The notes: generated by a model not told the origin, from the letters alone. A DNA stretch of 64,000 nucleotides from an uncultured Candidatus Nitrosopumilus sp. (GCA_951812655.1 OX638319.1:1465620-1529619), one strand, 5' to 3'. Counted from the first letter of the stretch, positions 15,459 through 23,361 are shown. Translations and numbers: made by a program.

Positions 15459-16691
15459 TTATCGAATTTTCAAAAGAATTTTCTCACAAATTTTGGGATT
15501 TTTTCCTTCAGATAAATTCTTCTTGATATACCATAGAGTAGATTTGTTAATCCCTAGTTGTTTTCGTTCATCAAAAGTCATATTCAAAATCTTTTTTTGT
15601 AATTCCACATCATCATTCCTGTTCAATTGCATCTTTGGAATAACAAAACCAATTTCTTTTTTCTTATCTATAATAAAATTGGATAGTTGTTGTAAATTAT
15701 CCTGTAGAATAATTTGATATGAGTAATTCTTTCCATTTTTATAATTACATCTAGCATTAAAGTTTGAATTTATTTTCTCAATGAGTAATTTAGCAACATC
15801 TTCTCCCAATCTAGTATGATAATTCTCAGTGATGATAAAATCAGATTTTTTGATCATCTTTCCTTCCAATAATTGAATAACTGAAACATCAATGAGCCAT
15901 CTAAACAATTCTTGAATGTCATAGACTAATGGTGTTCTACTCTGATTAATCTCATGTAAAAATCCAATTGAATAATCCATTCCTACTGAGTTGATTGACT
16001 TTCTTATTTCTGATTCTAAAATAGCGTAACCGTAATTCAATAAGGCATTGATCTCATCAGACGCATTGTAATTTCTAGAGTTTGTCTTGTTCTTTCTCCC
16101 AGTAAAATTAAACTCTGGATACAACTCATTGAATATCGCAGTTAGATTCTCATGATAAATTCTAGCGATTCTTCCCTCATATGTCATCAATTGTTTTATT
16201 GATTTTGAAATGTCCTGTTTCTCACTGTTCTTCATGATGCCCAACAAAAACAAATCTTCTTTTTCTGCGGATTTTCTGATTTTGACAAAATCTATCGATT
16301 CATAAAATTTTGACAATCCTTCCAACAAGTTCAGGGAATGTTCTACCTTGGTCTGGACTATCTTCAGGGCAATCTCGAATCTATTATTGCAATCAAGGTA
16401 CTTTTGGTACTGCTTTACGCGTAATTTACCTGATTTTGGCTGCTCTGGCATCACATTTGCCAGTAATTGGCCGTTCCAGTTCAGTAATGTCAGATTGATG
16501 TTGTGCTTTGAGAGCCACCTCATTGCCTCAAACGTGATGTTGCCAGTATGCCCGTCAATGATAATTCCATCATGATTGATCTTGTGAGGATAAAATTCCA
16601 GTCTTGTATCTTTTAGTCTGTTTGTTATGATCAGCTTTCTCTTGTCCACGTTGATTGATGTTCCAAAGCCTGTGATAAGTAGAGGATTCAA
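15459..16691 (-). CDS. cas1: Casposase: Cas1 integrase with C-terminal HTH
   Basis: The 410-residue protein has the Cas1 N-terminal beta domain (IIIDGHTGNITFEAMRWLSKHNINLTLL). The catalytic helical domain has the family's acidic/His residues at E226 (YAILESEI), H246 (GFLHEIN), D258 and E261 (LVYDIQELFRWLID). The end is an extra HTH (ERKQLGINKSTLWYIKKNL), absent from CRISPR Cas1 and typical of casposases. No cas2 or CRISPR repeats are near. The start is TTG, 26 bases after a CATAAAAT box. The first ~130 codons have normal GC and the rest is very AT-rich, as if recombined. All catalytic residues are present, so it may be active. Confidence 0.88.
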   Translation of the reverse strand: MNPLLITGFGTSINVDKRKLIITNRLKDTRLEFYPHKINHDGIIIDGHTGNITFEAMRWLSKHNINLTLLNWNGQLLANVMPEQPKSGKLRVKQYQKYLDCNNRFEIALKIVQTKVEHSLNLLEGLSKFYESIDFVKIRKSAEKEDLFLLGIMKNSEKQDISKSIKQLMTYEGRIARIYHENLTAIFNELYPEFNFTGRKNKTNSRNYNASDEINALLNYGYAILESEIRKSINSVGMDYSIGFLHEINQSRTPLVYDIQELFRWLIDVSVIQLLEGKMIKKSDFIITENYHTRLGEDVAKLLIEKINSNFNARCNYKNGKNYSYQIILQDNLQQLSNFIIDKKKEIGFVIPKMQLNRNDDVELQKKILNMTFDERKQLGINKSTLWYIKKNLSEGKNPKICEKILLKIR

Positions 16692-16700
16692 ATTGTTTAA

Positions 16701-16740
16701 GATTTGATTTTATGATACAAGAACTTTATGTAGAAATAAT
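16701..16740 (-). promoter_or_regulatory. Conserved 40-bp casposon leader before cas1, copy B
   Basis: This 40-bp block ends 9 bases before the TTG start. It is repeated with 34-35 of 40 identities, and the same 9-base gap, before the cas1 remnants at 51463 and 54001. It contains the TATA-like CATAAAAT. It begins right next to the stop codon of 16742-17539, so it may also include the left terminal repeat of the element. Confidence 0.65.
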
Positions 16741-16741
16741 T

Positions 16742-17539
16742 CTAATCCAGTTTGCTTATAGATTCTAGTTTCTCTATTATTTTCAAACCAAATTCTTCAC
16801 ATTTTGCAAGATCATGTAATGCATTGTTAGTTCCTGTAGAGTTGAATCTTAATACGAGAGAATATTTTTCATCTCTTGCTCGAATTACGGCTTCTGTATT
16901 TCTTGACTTGGAATCTATCATTCCATCATAATGAATTTCAAGATGTTCCGCAGGAGATGGGGGAATTTGATTTAATCTCTCTTCTTTTATCTTTGAGGGA
17001 AGATTTCTCATGTCAGATACCCTTCTGTGTATATCCTTTATCGTAAACTCTTCATGTGATGTTTTTTCTAAATTCAACAGTGTCGCATCAGAATTTTGCT
17101 TTCCTTTGATGCTCAACGCTACCAATAACTCGCATGGGGAGATGGCAAAGTTGGCAAACTGATTTAGTGTCTTGATCACTGATTTTATTTCGTCCAGATT
17201 TTCTGCAAGATTGTATTGTATTTGCTCTAATTTTTCTCCAAACTTGTACAAGATTACAGGTTCGTCATGTGAAAAATCAATATTGCAGTATTTGCCTTTT
17301 AGCTGATACATGTCACCTTTGCTGTGTTTTTTAATGCTGGACGGATCTGATCCTAGTTTGTTTTCAATCTTTTTACCATACTTGTCATAGGCTGCCATGA
17401 GTCCAATATCATAGTGCTTTATTGTGTAACCTCGATTTAGCATGATTTCCTTTCCTTGATTCTTGTCAGAAACCGGTGTTTCCAAGATAATTGCAAATGT
17501 GATGATTTTGCAGATCATATGATGACCCTCATTTTGCAT
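16742..17539 (-). CDS. Unknown protein between Cdc48-N-like gene and casposase
   Basis: The 265-residue protein has no family I recognise. It looks soluble and cytoplasmic, with mixed alpha/beta segments (EHLEIHYDGMIDSK, AVIRARDEKYSLVLRFNSTGTNNAL). An internal ATG at 17518 has GAGGGT six bases upstream and may be the real start. It follows the Cdc48-N-like gene by 7 bases, so the two are one operon. Its stop codon is at the edge of the cas1 leader, the kind of gene-end position casposons insert into. Confidence 0.5.
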   Translation of the reverse strand: MQNEGHHMICKIITFAIILETPVSDKNQGKEIMLNRGYTIKHYDIGLMAAYDKYGKKIENKLGSDPSSIKKHSKGDMYQLKGKYCNIDFSHDEPVILYKFGEKLEQIQYNLAENLDEIKSVIKTLNQFANFAISPCELLVALSIKGKQNSDATLLNLEKTSHEEFTIKDIHRRVSDMRNLPSKIKEERLNQIPPSPAEHLEIHYDGMIDSKSRNTEAVIRARDEKYSLVLRFNSTGTNNALHDLAKCEEFGLKIIEKLESISKLD

Positions 17540-17546
17540 TCAAGAA

Positions 17547-18617
17547 TCAATCTGAGTGATGTCTGTCCTTTAATGCAAAGCTGGTCTTCCAAGGTCCCTG
17601 AATTATAGAAAACGAGGGAAACTTGTCTATTTTTGCATACTCGAATTTTGTTGCCCTCATCGGTTTTCGTCCAAATGATGCATTTCCAGGAGGAAAACGC
17701 TCCTGCATGAGAATCTCATGCAATGTAATGGTGAGACTTTTTACATCAGACCCAAATGGTCTTCCGTGAAATTCGTGCCTGTATTCAAATCCTTCAACAG
17801 AGTGTGTGCCTCCTCCACCATGACTGCTCAAATCATATGGGTTTCCAAGATCGTCTTCTAAGGTCACTATCACAGACACATGACCACTCCCCTTGTTCAT
17901 CCGATTAGAATCAAAGTCACTTTTTATGTAAAGATAGAACCGGAATCCCGTATCAAAGATCTCAATGGATGGAATCATCACATTTACGCTGTTTCGGTCC
18001 TCCTCGTATACTATGGGAATGACATCTTGCAGTTTTTCTAGAACGGGACCTCCAGATGATGAACGTAGCACACCAGGATTAGCAGATACAAACTCAAGAT
18101 GCGTATCCTTTGTGATCTGGCCATAATCAGCAGGCTCTACAGAAGTTATCAGGCATCCAAAATTATTTTGGGGATCAGTGTCATGGAACATAAACCTGTC
18201 ATCCTTTGAGACAACCAGTCCGTCTATTTTTTCTGTCCCAATTTTTGAAGTGTTAGGATTGGAATTTAGCAACATCATGCATACTCTGCTTGCAGGAACT
18301 GTCCCGTCATGAATCTTTTCTACAGTTATCGGAATTAGTCCTGCTCCGTGGCGGTTGATGTTTTGCAGAACAAGATTGCTTGCTCTGATTTGCGGCAGAA
18401 TTACAGGATTGTCATTAAGGTATGTGATTTCAGAGTCATTTGGAATTACGTAACCGTCATCAACTGAACGGCATATTGCACCTGTACTTTTCACTCCGGA
18501 GATTTTTACGGTATCTCCCTCACGTATTCCCATCTCCTGCATCCTGCTTTTTTCTATTCGGACCACGGATGTGTCATAATCATCCACGGGAAATGTAGAG
18601 AGTCTGAAACGGTTCAA
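17547..18617 (-). CDS. Cdc48/VAT N-domain protein with C-terminal beta-sandwich, no ATPase
   Basis: Residues 1-100 match the double-psi beta-barrel N domain of archaeal Cdc48/VAT (VVRIEKSRMQEMGIREGDTVKISG...IRASNLVLQNINRHGAGLIPITVEKI). The AAA+ modules are missing. The C-terminal ~130 residues (DDLGNPYDLSSHGGGGTHS... ending IIQGPWKTSFAL) form a beta-sandwich that is also found in 50008-51366. The N domain binds substrates or adaptors in VAT, so this may be a stand-alone recognition protein. Both family members in this window lie beside cas1 sequences. Confidence 0.6.
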   Translation of the reverse strand: MNRFRLSTFPVDDYDTSVVRIEKSRMQEMGIREGDTVKISGVKSTGAICRSVDDGYVIPNDSEITYLNDNPVILPQIRASNLVLQNINRHGAGLIPITVEKIHDGTVPASRVCMMLLNSNPNTSKIGTEKIDGLVVSKDDRFMFHDTDPQNNFGCLITSVEPADYGQITKDTHLEFVSANPGVLRSSSGGPVLEKLQDVIPIVYEEDRNSVNVMIPSIEIFDTGFRFYLYIKSDFDSNRMNKGSGHVSVIVTLEDDLGNPYDLSSHGGGGTHSVEGFEYRHEFHGRPFGSDVKSLTITLHEILMQERFPPGNASFGRKPMRATKFEYAKIDKFPSFSIIQGPWKTSFALKDRHHSD

Positions 18618-18674
18618 TGCTTACATGCTTTGATACTTTTCTTTTATTCATAAAGTATTCCAATCTTTAACAAT

Positions 18675-18824
18675 TCATGGCAAGACAAGATTATGCCAAT
18701 ACTCTTTCTGCTTGTAATCATCTTGCTTTGTAGGGCGGGCTTTTTTGAAATGCCGTTTCAATCTGACCTCTTCAGTGAACAACACATTGCATTTTTCGCA
18801 TTTGAATGGTTTGGAGGCTTTCAC
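18675..18824 (-). CDS. Tiny C2H2-like zinc-finger protein
   Basis: The frame starts at GTG and encodes 49 residues: FKCEKCNVLFTEEVRLKRHFKKARPT and a polar tail. C-x2-C and the first zinc-binding His of a C2H2 finger are in place, but the second His is not where expected. The finger may be degenerate or use another ligand. Upstream the frame closes quickly, so GTG is the only start. Short single-finger proteins of this sort occur in Thaumarchaeota. Confidence 0.5.
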   Translation of the reverse strand: MKASKPFKCEKCNVLFTEEVRLKRHFKKARPTKQDDYKQKEYWHNLVLP

Positions 18825-18867
18825 TGTCTGTTTTGTACATGATTAACCTAAAATCAGTTTGTAGGAT

Positions 18868-19749
18868 TTACCATTTGAATAGTTTTCTCAAGGTGATTGC
18901 ATACAGTCCGTAGACAAATTTTGTGCTCTTTAGCATGTATCCAAAAACAAACCCTTTCTTCATGTTTATGCTGTCTTTTGTCTTCTTGTATTCTAGGGAC
19001 AATAGCAGATGCTTTGAATCAATGTCGGACTTGCCAAAAATGGAGTATATCTCCTCTATCTCTTGCTTTGTTGTGGATAGCGGCCTGTCTAATGCAAAAA
19101 GTACGTCATCACATGCCCAAAAGTTTGCCTTTACGGCATGAGAAAAGGCAGATTTTGGACTGTATGGAAATATTACAAAACTCATCAGCAATAGCAGCAT
19201 TGCGTTGAAGGATGCCTTTACCTTCTCAATCGCAGGAACCGTTTTCGGAATTTCATCTCTAATGTCTTTGCCATACAGTATGATTCCGGTGTTTTTTATT
19301 CTCTGAAGGAACAATCCAAGTGATGCAACGGTTCTTGTTCCAAGTTCTGCCTTGAGATCTTTTCTTATCTTGAATCCCTTCAGGTCCAGTTGGTCCTGGG
19401 CCACCACGTAAAATGGCTGCCCAAACATCATCTTGTTTTCTGTTTTAAAGATTAGATCCAGCGCAAGACTGTCCGTCTTTTTGTAGGATGTGCATGTTTC
19501 AGATAGCTTCAGGTCATATTTTGCATCAAGTGCAAGCAAAAGTTCGCTCAGATGGTTTTCAATCTCTTTGCACAGTTTTTTGTCCTTGACTATCACTATG
19601 CAATCAATGTCTGACTTGCCACGTATCCACTCACCAGTTGTTGCAGATCCAAACAATACAAAAGACACAATTTCGTTTGGATACTTCTTGACTAGCATGG
19701 ATACAAACTCGTCCATGAACTGTCCTAGTTTCTTGTTTTGAATTGGCAA
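18868..19749 (-). CDS. Nucleotidyltransferase-fold protein
   Basis: The motif LFGSATTGEWIRGKSDID (residues 32-49) is the GS-x10-DxD active-site signature of the MNT/aminoglycoside nucleotidyltransferase fold. A third Asp is in SLALDLIF near residue 108. A helical C-terminal half of about 150 residues follows. Substrate unknown; relatives adenylylate small molecules, tRNA ends or toxins. The start codon is TTG. No HEPN partner gene is adjacent, so it is not the usual MntA-HepT pair. Confidence 0.7.
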   Translation of the reverse strand: MPIQNKKLGQFMDEFVSMLVKKYPNEIVSFVLFGSATTGEWIRGKSDIDCIVIVKDKKLCKEIENHLSELLLALDAKYDLKLSETCTSYKKTDSLALDLIFKTENKMMFGQPFYVVAQDQLDLKGFKIRKDLKAELGTRTVASLGLFLQRIKNTGIILYGKDIRDEIPKTVPAIEKVKASFNAMLLLLMSFVIFPYSPKSAFSHAVKANFWACDDVLFALDRPLSTTKQEIEEIYSIFGKSDIDSKHLLLSLEYKKTKDSINMKKGFVFGYMLKSTKFVYGLYAITLRKLFKW

Positions 19750-19899
19750 TGAAGATCAAATTGTTTTGTTTGACAGGGATTCATAAAGCGTTCTAATGAT
19801 TAGTGTGGTGACTCTATCTATACTTACACTCGTTGCAAGAAATTGAAATTGTAACAAGTCATAAATAATTCAAAACAATCTAAATCCTGATCACTATTC

Positions 19900-20460
19900 A
19901 TGCCGCAGACAAGACCCATAATCAGCATTGAAAACGTCGTGGCATCAGCTACAGTCAACCAGGAACTGGATCTTGTTGACATTCAGAAAAAATTTCCCAA
20001 AGTGGAGTACGACCGTGAGCAGTTTCCAGGCGCCTGCTTTAGACTTGAAAAACCAAAAACTGCCACCTTGCTGTTTCGGACGGGAAAGATGGTGTGCACC
20101 GGTTCAAAATCTGAAGAGATGGCAAGAAAGGCAGTGAAAATGGTAGTTGAGAGTCTCAGGGAGAAAAAAATCAAGATAAAAAATGATGCCCTTGTAACAG
20201 TACAGAACATCGTAGCATCCATCAATCTCGGAGGGACAATACATCTGGAAAAGGCAGCAAGGACCGTACCCAGAAGCATGTATGAGCCTGAGCAATTTCC
20301 GGGACTAATACACAGGATGGTGGATCCAAAGGTGGCGATACTTGTCTTTGCATCAGGCAAGCTGGTGTGCACCGGAGGCAAGACGGCACCGGATGTCCAT
20401 CGTGCCGTAAACTCACTGCATGTCTTACTGGAAGAAAAAGAACTGATGATTTATGACTAG
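19900..20460 (+). CDS. tbp: TATA-box-binding protein
   Basis: The 186 residues form the two-fold repeated TBP saddle: IISIENVVASATVNQELDL...EQFPGACFRLEKPKTATLLFRTGKMVCTG and VTVQNIVASINLGGTIHLE...EQFPGLIHRMVDPKVAILVFASGKLVCTGGK. It binds TATA boxes and recruits TFB and RNA polymerase. It lacks extra domains and looks complete. The array of 21-bp phased motifs starts 57 bases after its stop. Confidence 0.97.
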   Translation: MPQTRPIISIENVVASATVNQELDLVDIQKKFPKVEYDREQFPGACFRLEKPKTATLLFRTGKMVCTGSKSEEMARKAVKMVVESLREKKIKIKNDALVTVQNIVASINLGGTIHLEKAARTVPRSMYEPEQFPGLIHRMVDPKVAILVFASGKLVCTGGKTAPDVHRAVNSLHVLLEEKELMIYD

Positions 20461-20516
20461 ATTGAATAAAGTAATTTAAAATTTCAAGAATTGATTATTA
20501 AAAATACAATCATCCT

Positions 20517-20915
20517 TATCGATTCGGTAACTCTGATATCAATCGGTAGATGGATTTATCAATTCGGTATCTTTTCGGAGAATCACATTGTCAATTCGGA
20601 GAGAAATGTTATCAATTCGGCAGAATGGTTATCTTTCCGGTAACAGAATTTATCTTTCAGGTGTGATTTTCTGTTATTCCGACAGAATATTCCGAGATTA
20701 CCGGATTGATAACTATCTTTCCGGGGAACCAAAATGATTTTTCCGATACGATTCTACATTTTCCGGGTTGATATCTCCGAAACTCCCGAGACTTTGTCGA
20801 TACTTTCCGAGAGTTTTGATCGTCATTCTATCTTTCCGGCTATCAATTCGGGGATTTTGTCGAGACTTTGTCGATACTTTCCGAGAGTTTTCCGAAACTG
20901 CCGGAAAGATATCGA
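20517..20915 (+). repeat. Left array: ~21-bp phased TATCWWTYCGG motifs
   Basis: The 11-mer TATCWWTYCGG or a close variant starts at 20517, 20537, 20557, 20568, 20589, 20610, 20630, 20651, 20672 and 20714, with more degenerate units to about 20915. Spacing is 20-21 bp with one 11-bp step, that is, whole helical turns. The region is non-coding: the 20-bp steps and stops break any long frame. Together with the decamer block that follows it is a diverged inverted copy of 45601-46171. Protein-binding iterons are the best guess. Confidence 0.75.
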
Positions 20916-21005
20916 AACTATGGTCTGATCGCTACAACCCTAATTTGATGATTCATTGCAGGTTAAACACGTTCAGTCCATTCTCATTGGACGTTTTTGG
21001 GCATT

Positions 21006-21133
21006 GTCCAGTTTTGTACATAGATAGATTCCAATATAGTCCAAAGATGTCCAATATAGTCCAAAGATGTCCAGTTTTGTCCAATAATGTCAAAATTTGT
21101 CCAAGAACATCCAAAACTGTCAAGAAATGTCAA
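21006..21133 (+). repeat. Left array: 10-bp phased GTCCA motifs
   Basis: The pentamer GTCCA or a one-base variant occurs at 21029, 21039, 21049, 21059, 21069, 21079, 21089, 21099, 21109, 21119 and 21129, exactly every 10 bases. Two more out-of-phase units lie at 21006 and 21016. One unit per helical turn puts all copies on one face of the DNA. The array ends at the stop codon of the zinc-ribbon gene 21130-21339. A matching inverted block is at 45601. Confidence 0.8.
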
Positions 21134-21339
21134 ACTTGGGAATTTTCACGATGCCTCTGCTTGGACTGATTGCCCTTGGGCTTGTTTCTCAGCATATGCC
21201 CACAACAGGGACACCATAGTCCTTCCCACTTTATGTAGATGTCACATGTGGTGCATCTCTTTGCCCCCTGTCTGTACCAAGAATCAGCCCTCTTTCCCTT
21301 TGTCACTGTGTACCTGTGGCAGATTCCGTTGCATGTCAT
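21130..21339 (-). CDS. Small zinc-ribbon protein (thaumarchaeal family)
   Basis: The 69 residues have the full family pattern: CNGICHRY...RQGAKRCTTCDIYIKWEGLWCPCCGHMLRNKPKG. The KRC..C...GLWCPCCG part is a complete four-Cys zinc site. It is the intact counterpart of 6408-6623. The role is unknown. The 3' end touches the 10-bp array, and the gene is divergent to the exported protein at 21395. Confidence 0.75.
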   Translation of the reverse strand: MTCNGICHRYTVTKGKRADSWYRQGAKRCTTCDIYIKWEGLWCPCCGHMLRNKPKGNQSKQRHRENSQV

Positions 21340-21357
21340 CTTTGTGCTACAACAAGG

Positions 21358-21375
21358 TAGAATTCTTTATGAATC
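21358..21375 (+). promoter_or_regulatory. GAAYT-TTATGAA promoter 1
   Basis: TAGAATTCTTTATGAATC places a TATA-like TTTATGAA 26 bases before the ATG at 21395, giving a leaderless mRNA. The same GAAYT-N2-3-TTATGAA layout precedes five other exported-protein starts between 22.5 and 46.3 kb. Confidence 0.6.
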
Positions 21376-21394
21376 TGCAAATAAAAGACAACGC

Positions 21395-22489
21395 ATGAGA
21401 ATGGGAACTGTCGTGGCTTTGTTGTTTTCATCCGTATTGATTCCTGTGATTGTTGATGAGGCCTATGCAAAATGCATGGTTGGCGATGAATGCTATGGAT
21501 CTCCACTAGTCCCTCCGTTGAAATTCCAATTTCAATATTTTGCACTGCCCGATATCATATGCCCCAATCAAGATCACGTTTTAACTGAGAGACCAAATGG
21601 AAAACTCGCATGCGTTACAAGCAGTATGGCAGAAAAGACCGGGTGGCACATACATTACATGAATGTAGTTGATGCCAAAGGTCAGGTCCATATTGTGTCT
21701 CCCGGAATAATTTCTTGGATTCCTTTTGAGATAACCGGAGCCACACTTGATAAGATGGTATACGAAAATCAGATGCTGGTCGTATCAGTTACGCCAAACG
21801 ATGAACATGGGGTACTGTCAGTTGAATTACCCTTAGGTTCAGTTCCAGCAAATTTTGAGTACTGTGGTACTGACAACGAGAACCCGTTTGACACGCCATT
21901 TGTTATGATCATTGACGGACAAAAATACCCTCTAGTTGAAGGCATAAACTCACGGGGTCAGCCTGCTGTAAACATTCCTCTTGATGAAAATTCAGAGACC
22001 GTTGAGATAGTCAGGACTTGCAATGACCCATCCAAAAAATCTTCAATTGATTCTGATTCCAAAAAAATGGAAGACGTGCAAGACCTAGAAAATATGAGAA
22101 AAAGCATACTGGAACTTGAATTTAATGATAACATCATAACGGTACTCATCAGCGATGAGACATATTTTGGAGCAATGACCTCTTTTGAATTTACAACCAT
22201 TTCTGTTTCTAATTTGGTGCATGCCCATGACATGTTGCCTGAGACAAGCATGAACGACCGCATAATAGCAGGATCCATACTGTCTGAGATAGTCAAGGCA
22301 GGAACCTACATCACGCAAAATGGGGATAAGGAATTCTGGTATGCTATAGGTGGAATTGAATCTCAGGTAATTACAATTGAGCTGCGAGACCATGAGTTTG
22401 ACAGGATTGTATTTGTCTCTGAGAACAGCAAGGAATGGATTAAACAGATCAATGATATTGTAAGTTCTACAGAACAAGTTCACAATTGA
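21395..22489 (+). CDS. Secreted protein with Cys module and a C-terminal domain shared with 42229-43782
   Basis: The ATG is chosen from the promoter spacing. A signal peptide ends at EAYA, followed by CMVGDECYG and the module IICPNQDHVLTERPNGKLACVT, which recurs in six other exported proteins here. The middle part (WIPFEITGATLDKMVYENQMLVVSV) resembles a beta-sandwich. The last ~130 residues (DVQDLENMRKSILELEFNDNIITVLISDE...) are almost identical to the C-terminus of 42229-43782 on the opposite strand, so the domain was recently duplicated. Function unknown; secreted or surface-bound. Confidence 0.7.
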   Translation: MRMGTVVALLFSSVLIPVIVDEAYAKCMVGDECYGSPLVPPLKFQFQYFALPDIICPNQDHVLTERPNGKLACVTSSMAEKTGWHIHYMNVVDAKGQVHIVSPGIISWIPFEITGATLDKMVYENQMLVVSVTPNDEHGVLSVELPLGSVPANFEYCGTDNENPFDTPFVMIIDGQKYPLVEGINSRGQPAVNIPLDENSETVEIVRTCNDPSKKSSIDSDSKKMEDVQDLENMRKSILELEFNDNIITVLISDETYFGAMTSFEFTTISVSNLVHAHDMLPETSMNDRIIAGSILSEIVKAGTYITQNGDKEFWYAIGGIESQVITIELRDHEFDRIVFVSENSKEWIKQINDIVSSTEQVHN

Positions 22490-22599
22490 TAGAATTTCTT
22501 ATGAATTTGAAGACAAAAAATGAAAACATGAGGGGTGGAATTGTTGTGGTTTTGTTGTTTGCAGCAGTCTTAATCCAAGTCATATCTGATCTCATTTGA
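22490..22599 (+). pseudogene. Duplicated promoter and signal-peptide fragment
   Basis: TAGAATTTCTTATGAATTTG at 22490 copies the promoter of the preceding gene. The frame from ATG 22501 or 22528 gives MRGGIVVVLLFAAVLIQVISD, nearly the signal peptide of 21395-22489, and then stops after DLI. It is a tandem copy of promoter plus export signal that lost its body. A real 24-33-residue membrane peptide cannot be excluded. Confidence 0.55.
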
Positions 22600-22624
22600 G
22601 ATAAATAATGCGTGAATGGTAAGA

Positions 22625-23254
22625 TTATTTTTTTGACTTGTAAATTGCATAAACTGTTTGAATCCAAGATCGGCGTAATTCTTTAGTGTCTTTTCCCATT
22701 ATCCTTCCTACCAAAGTACCCCTATACAATGAACCAAAACCATTCATGATGTCATATAATTCTGAATCTGAATAATTTTTAAGAAGATTTGTGGTATCTC
22801 GTATTTGTTTTAATGTTTCAAGACCCCATTTGCCAGTTTCCTTCTCTATCCCCAATAACAATTTTCTTAATTTTGGATTGTGATCAGATTCCATCATTCC
22901 TTCAATCCACAATCTCTCTAAATCTTTTGTACCCACAACAACACTGTCATAGTATTCTTCTAGATCTTCTAACAATGTATCTTCCTCACACATTTGTAAA
23001 TTTTGTCTTTTTTCAAAAAAATCCATTGTTTTTTTCATCGTGGTGTTTATATTTTCTGTACACACCACAAAAAATAGATCCTCTTTGTTTGAAAAATGGT
23101 GATATAATCCACCTTTACTGACTTTTGCAGTTAATGCAATATCTTTCAGGGATGTACCGGCATAACCTTTCTTTGCAAAATTTTTAGCAGCTGAAACTAG
23201 AATTTTCTTTTTCATTTCTTCTGGATTTTTTATTGGACCTTTCTGCATCTGCAA
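22625..23254 (-). CDS. TetR-family repressor
   Basis: The N-terminal HTH is classical for TetR: ILVSAAKNFAKKGYAGTSLKDIALTAKVSKGGLYHHFSNKEDLF (about residues 18-61). A 140-residue helical ligand and dimer domain follows. The first codon is TTG; an ATG two codons in is an equal choice. The gene is divergent from the monooxygenase operon at 23520 and most likely represses both. A perfect-arm palindrome lies 3 bases from its start. Confidence 0.9.
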   Translation of the reverse strand: MQMQKGPIKNPEEMKKKILVSAAKNFAKKGYAGTSLKDIALTAKVSKGGLYHHFSNKEDLFFVVCTENINTTMKKTMDFFEKRQNLQMCEEDTLLEDLEEYYDSVVVGTKDLERLWIEGMMESDHNPKLRKLLLGIEKETGKWGLETLKQIRDTTNLLKNYSDSELYDIMNGFGSLYRGTLVGRIMGKDTKELRRSWIQTVYAIYKSKK

Positions 23255-23256
23255 CT

Positions 23257-23271
23257 ATGATAATTTATCAT
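23257..23271. promoter_or_regulatory. Palindrome at the tetR start
   Basis: ATGATAA-T-TTATCAT has two perfect 7-base arms around one base and touches the tetR start. TGCATCT with ATGATA follows twice nearby. It is a natural autoregulatory operator candidate, though AT-rich palindromes also arise by chance. Confidence 0.4.
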
Positions 23272-23361
23272 ATATCAAAATTTTGCATCTATGATATGTC
23301 TAAAAAGAGGTTCAAAAACAAGGTTTTTTGTGCTTGTTTATTCTAAATATACTTTACAGGT

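Noticed and set aside
20734-21169. Two overlapping plus-strand frames across the left arrays
   Set aside because: They read through the phased motifs without constraint and have stop or frame changes in the homologous right arm.
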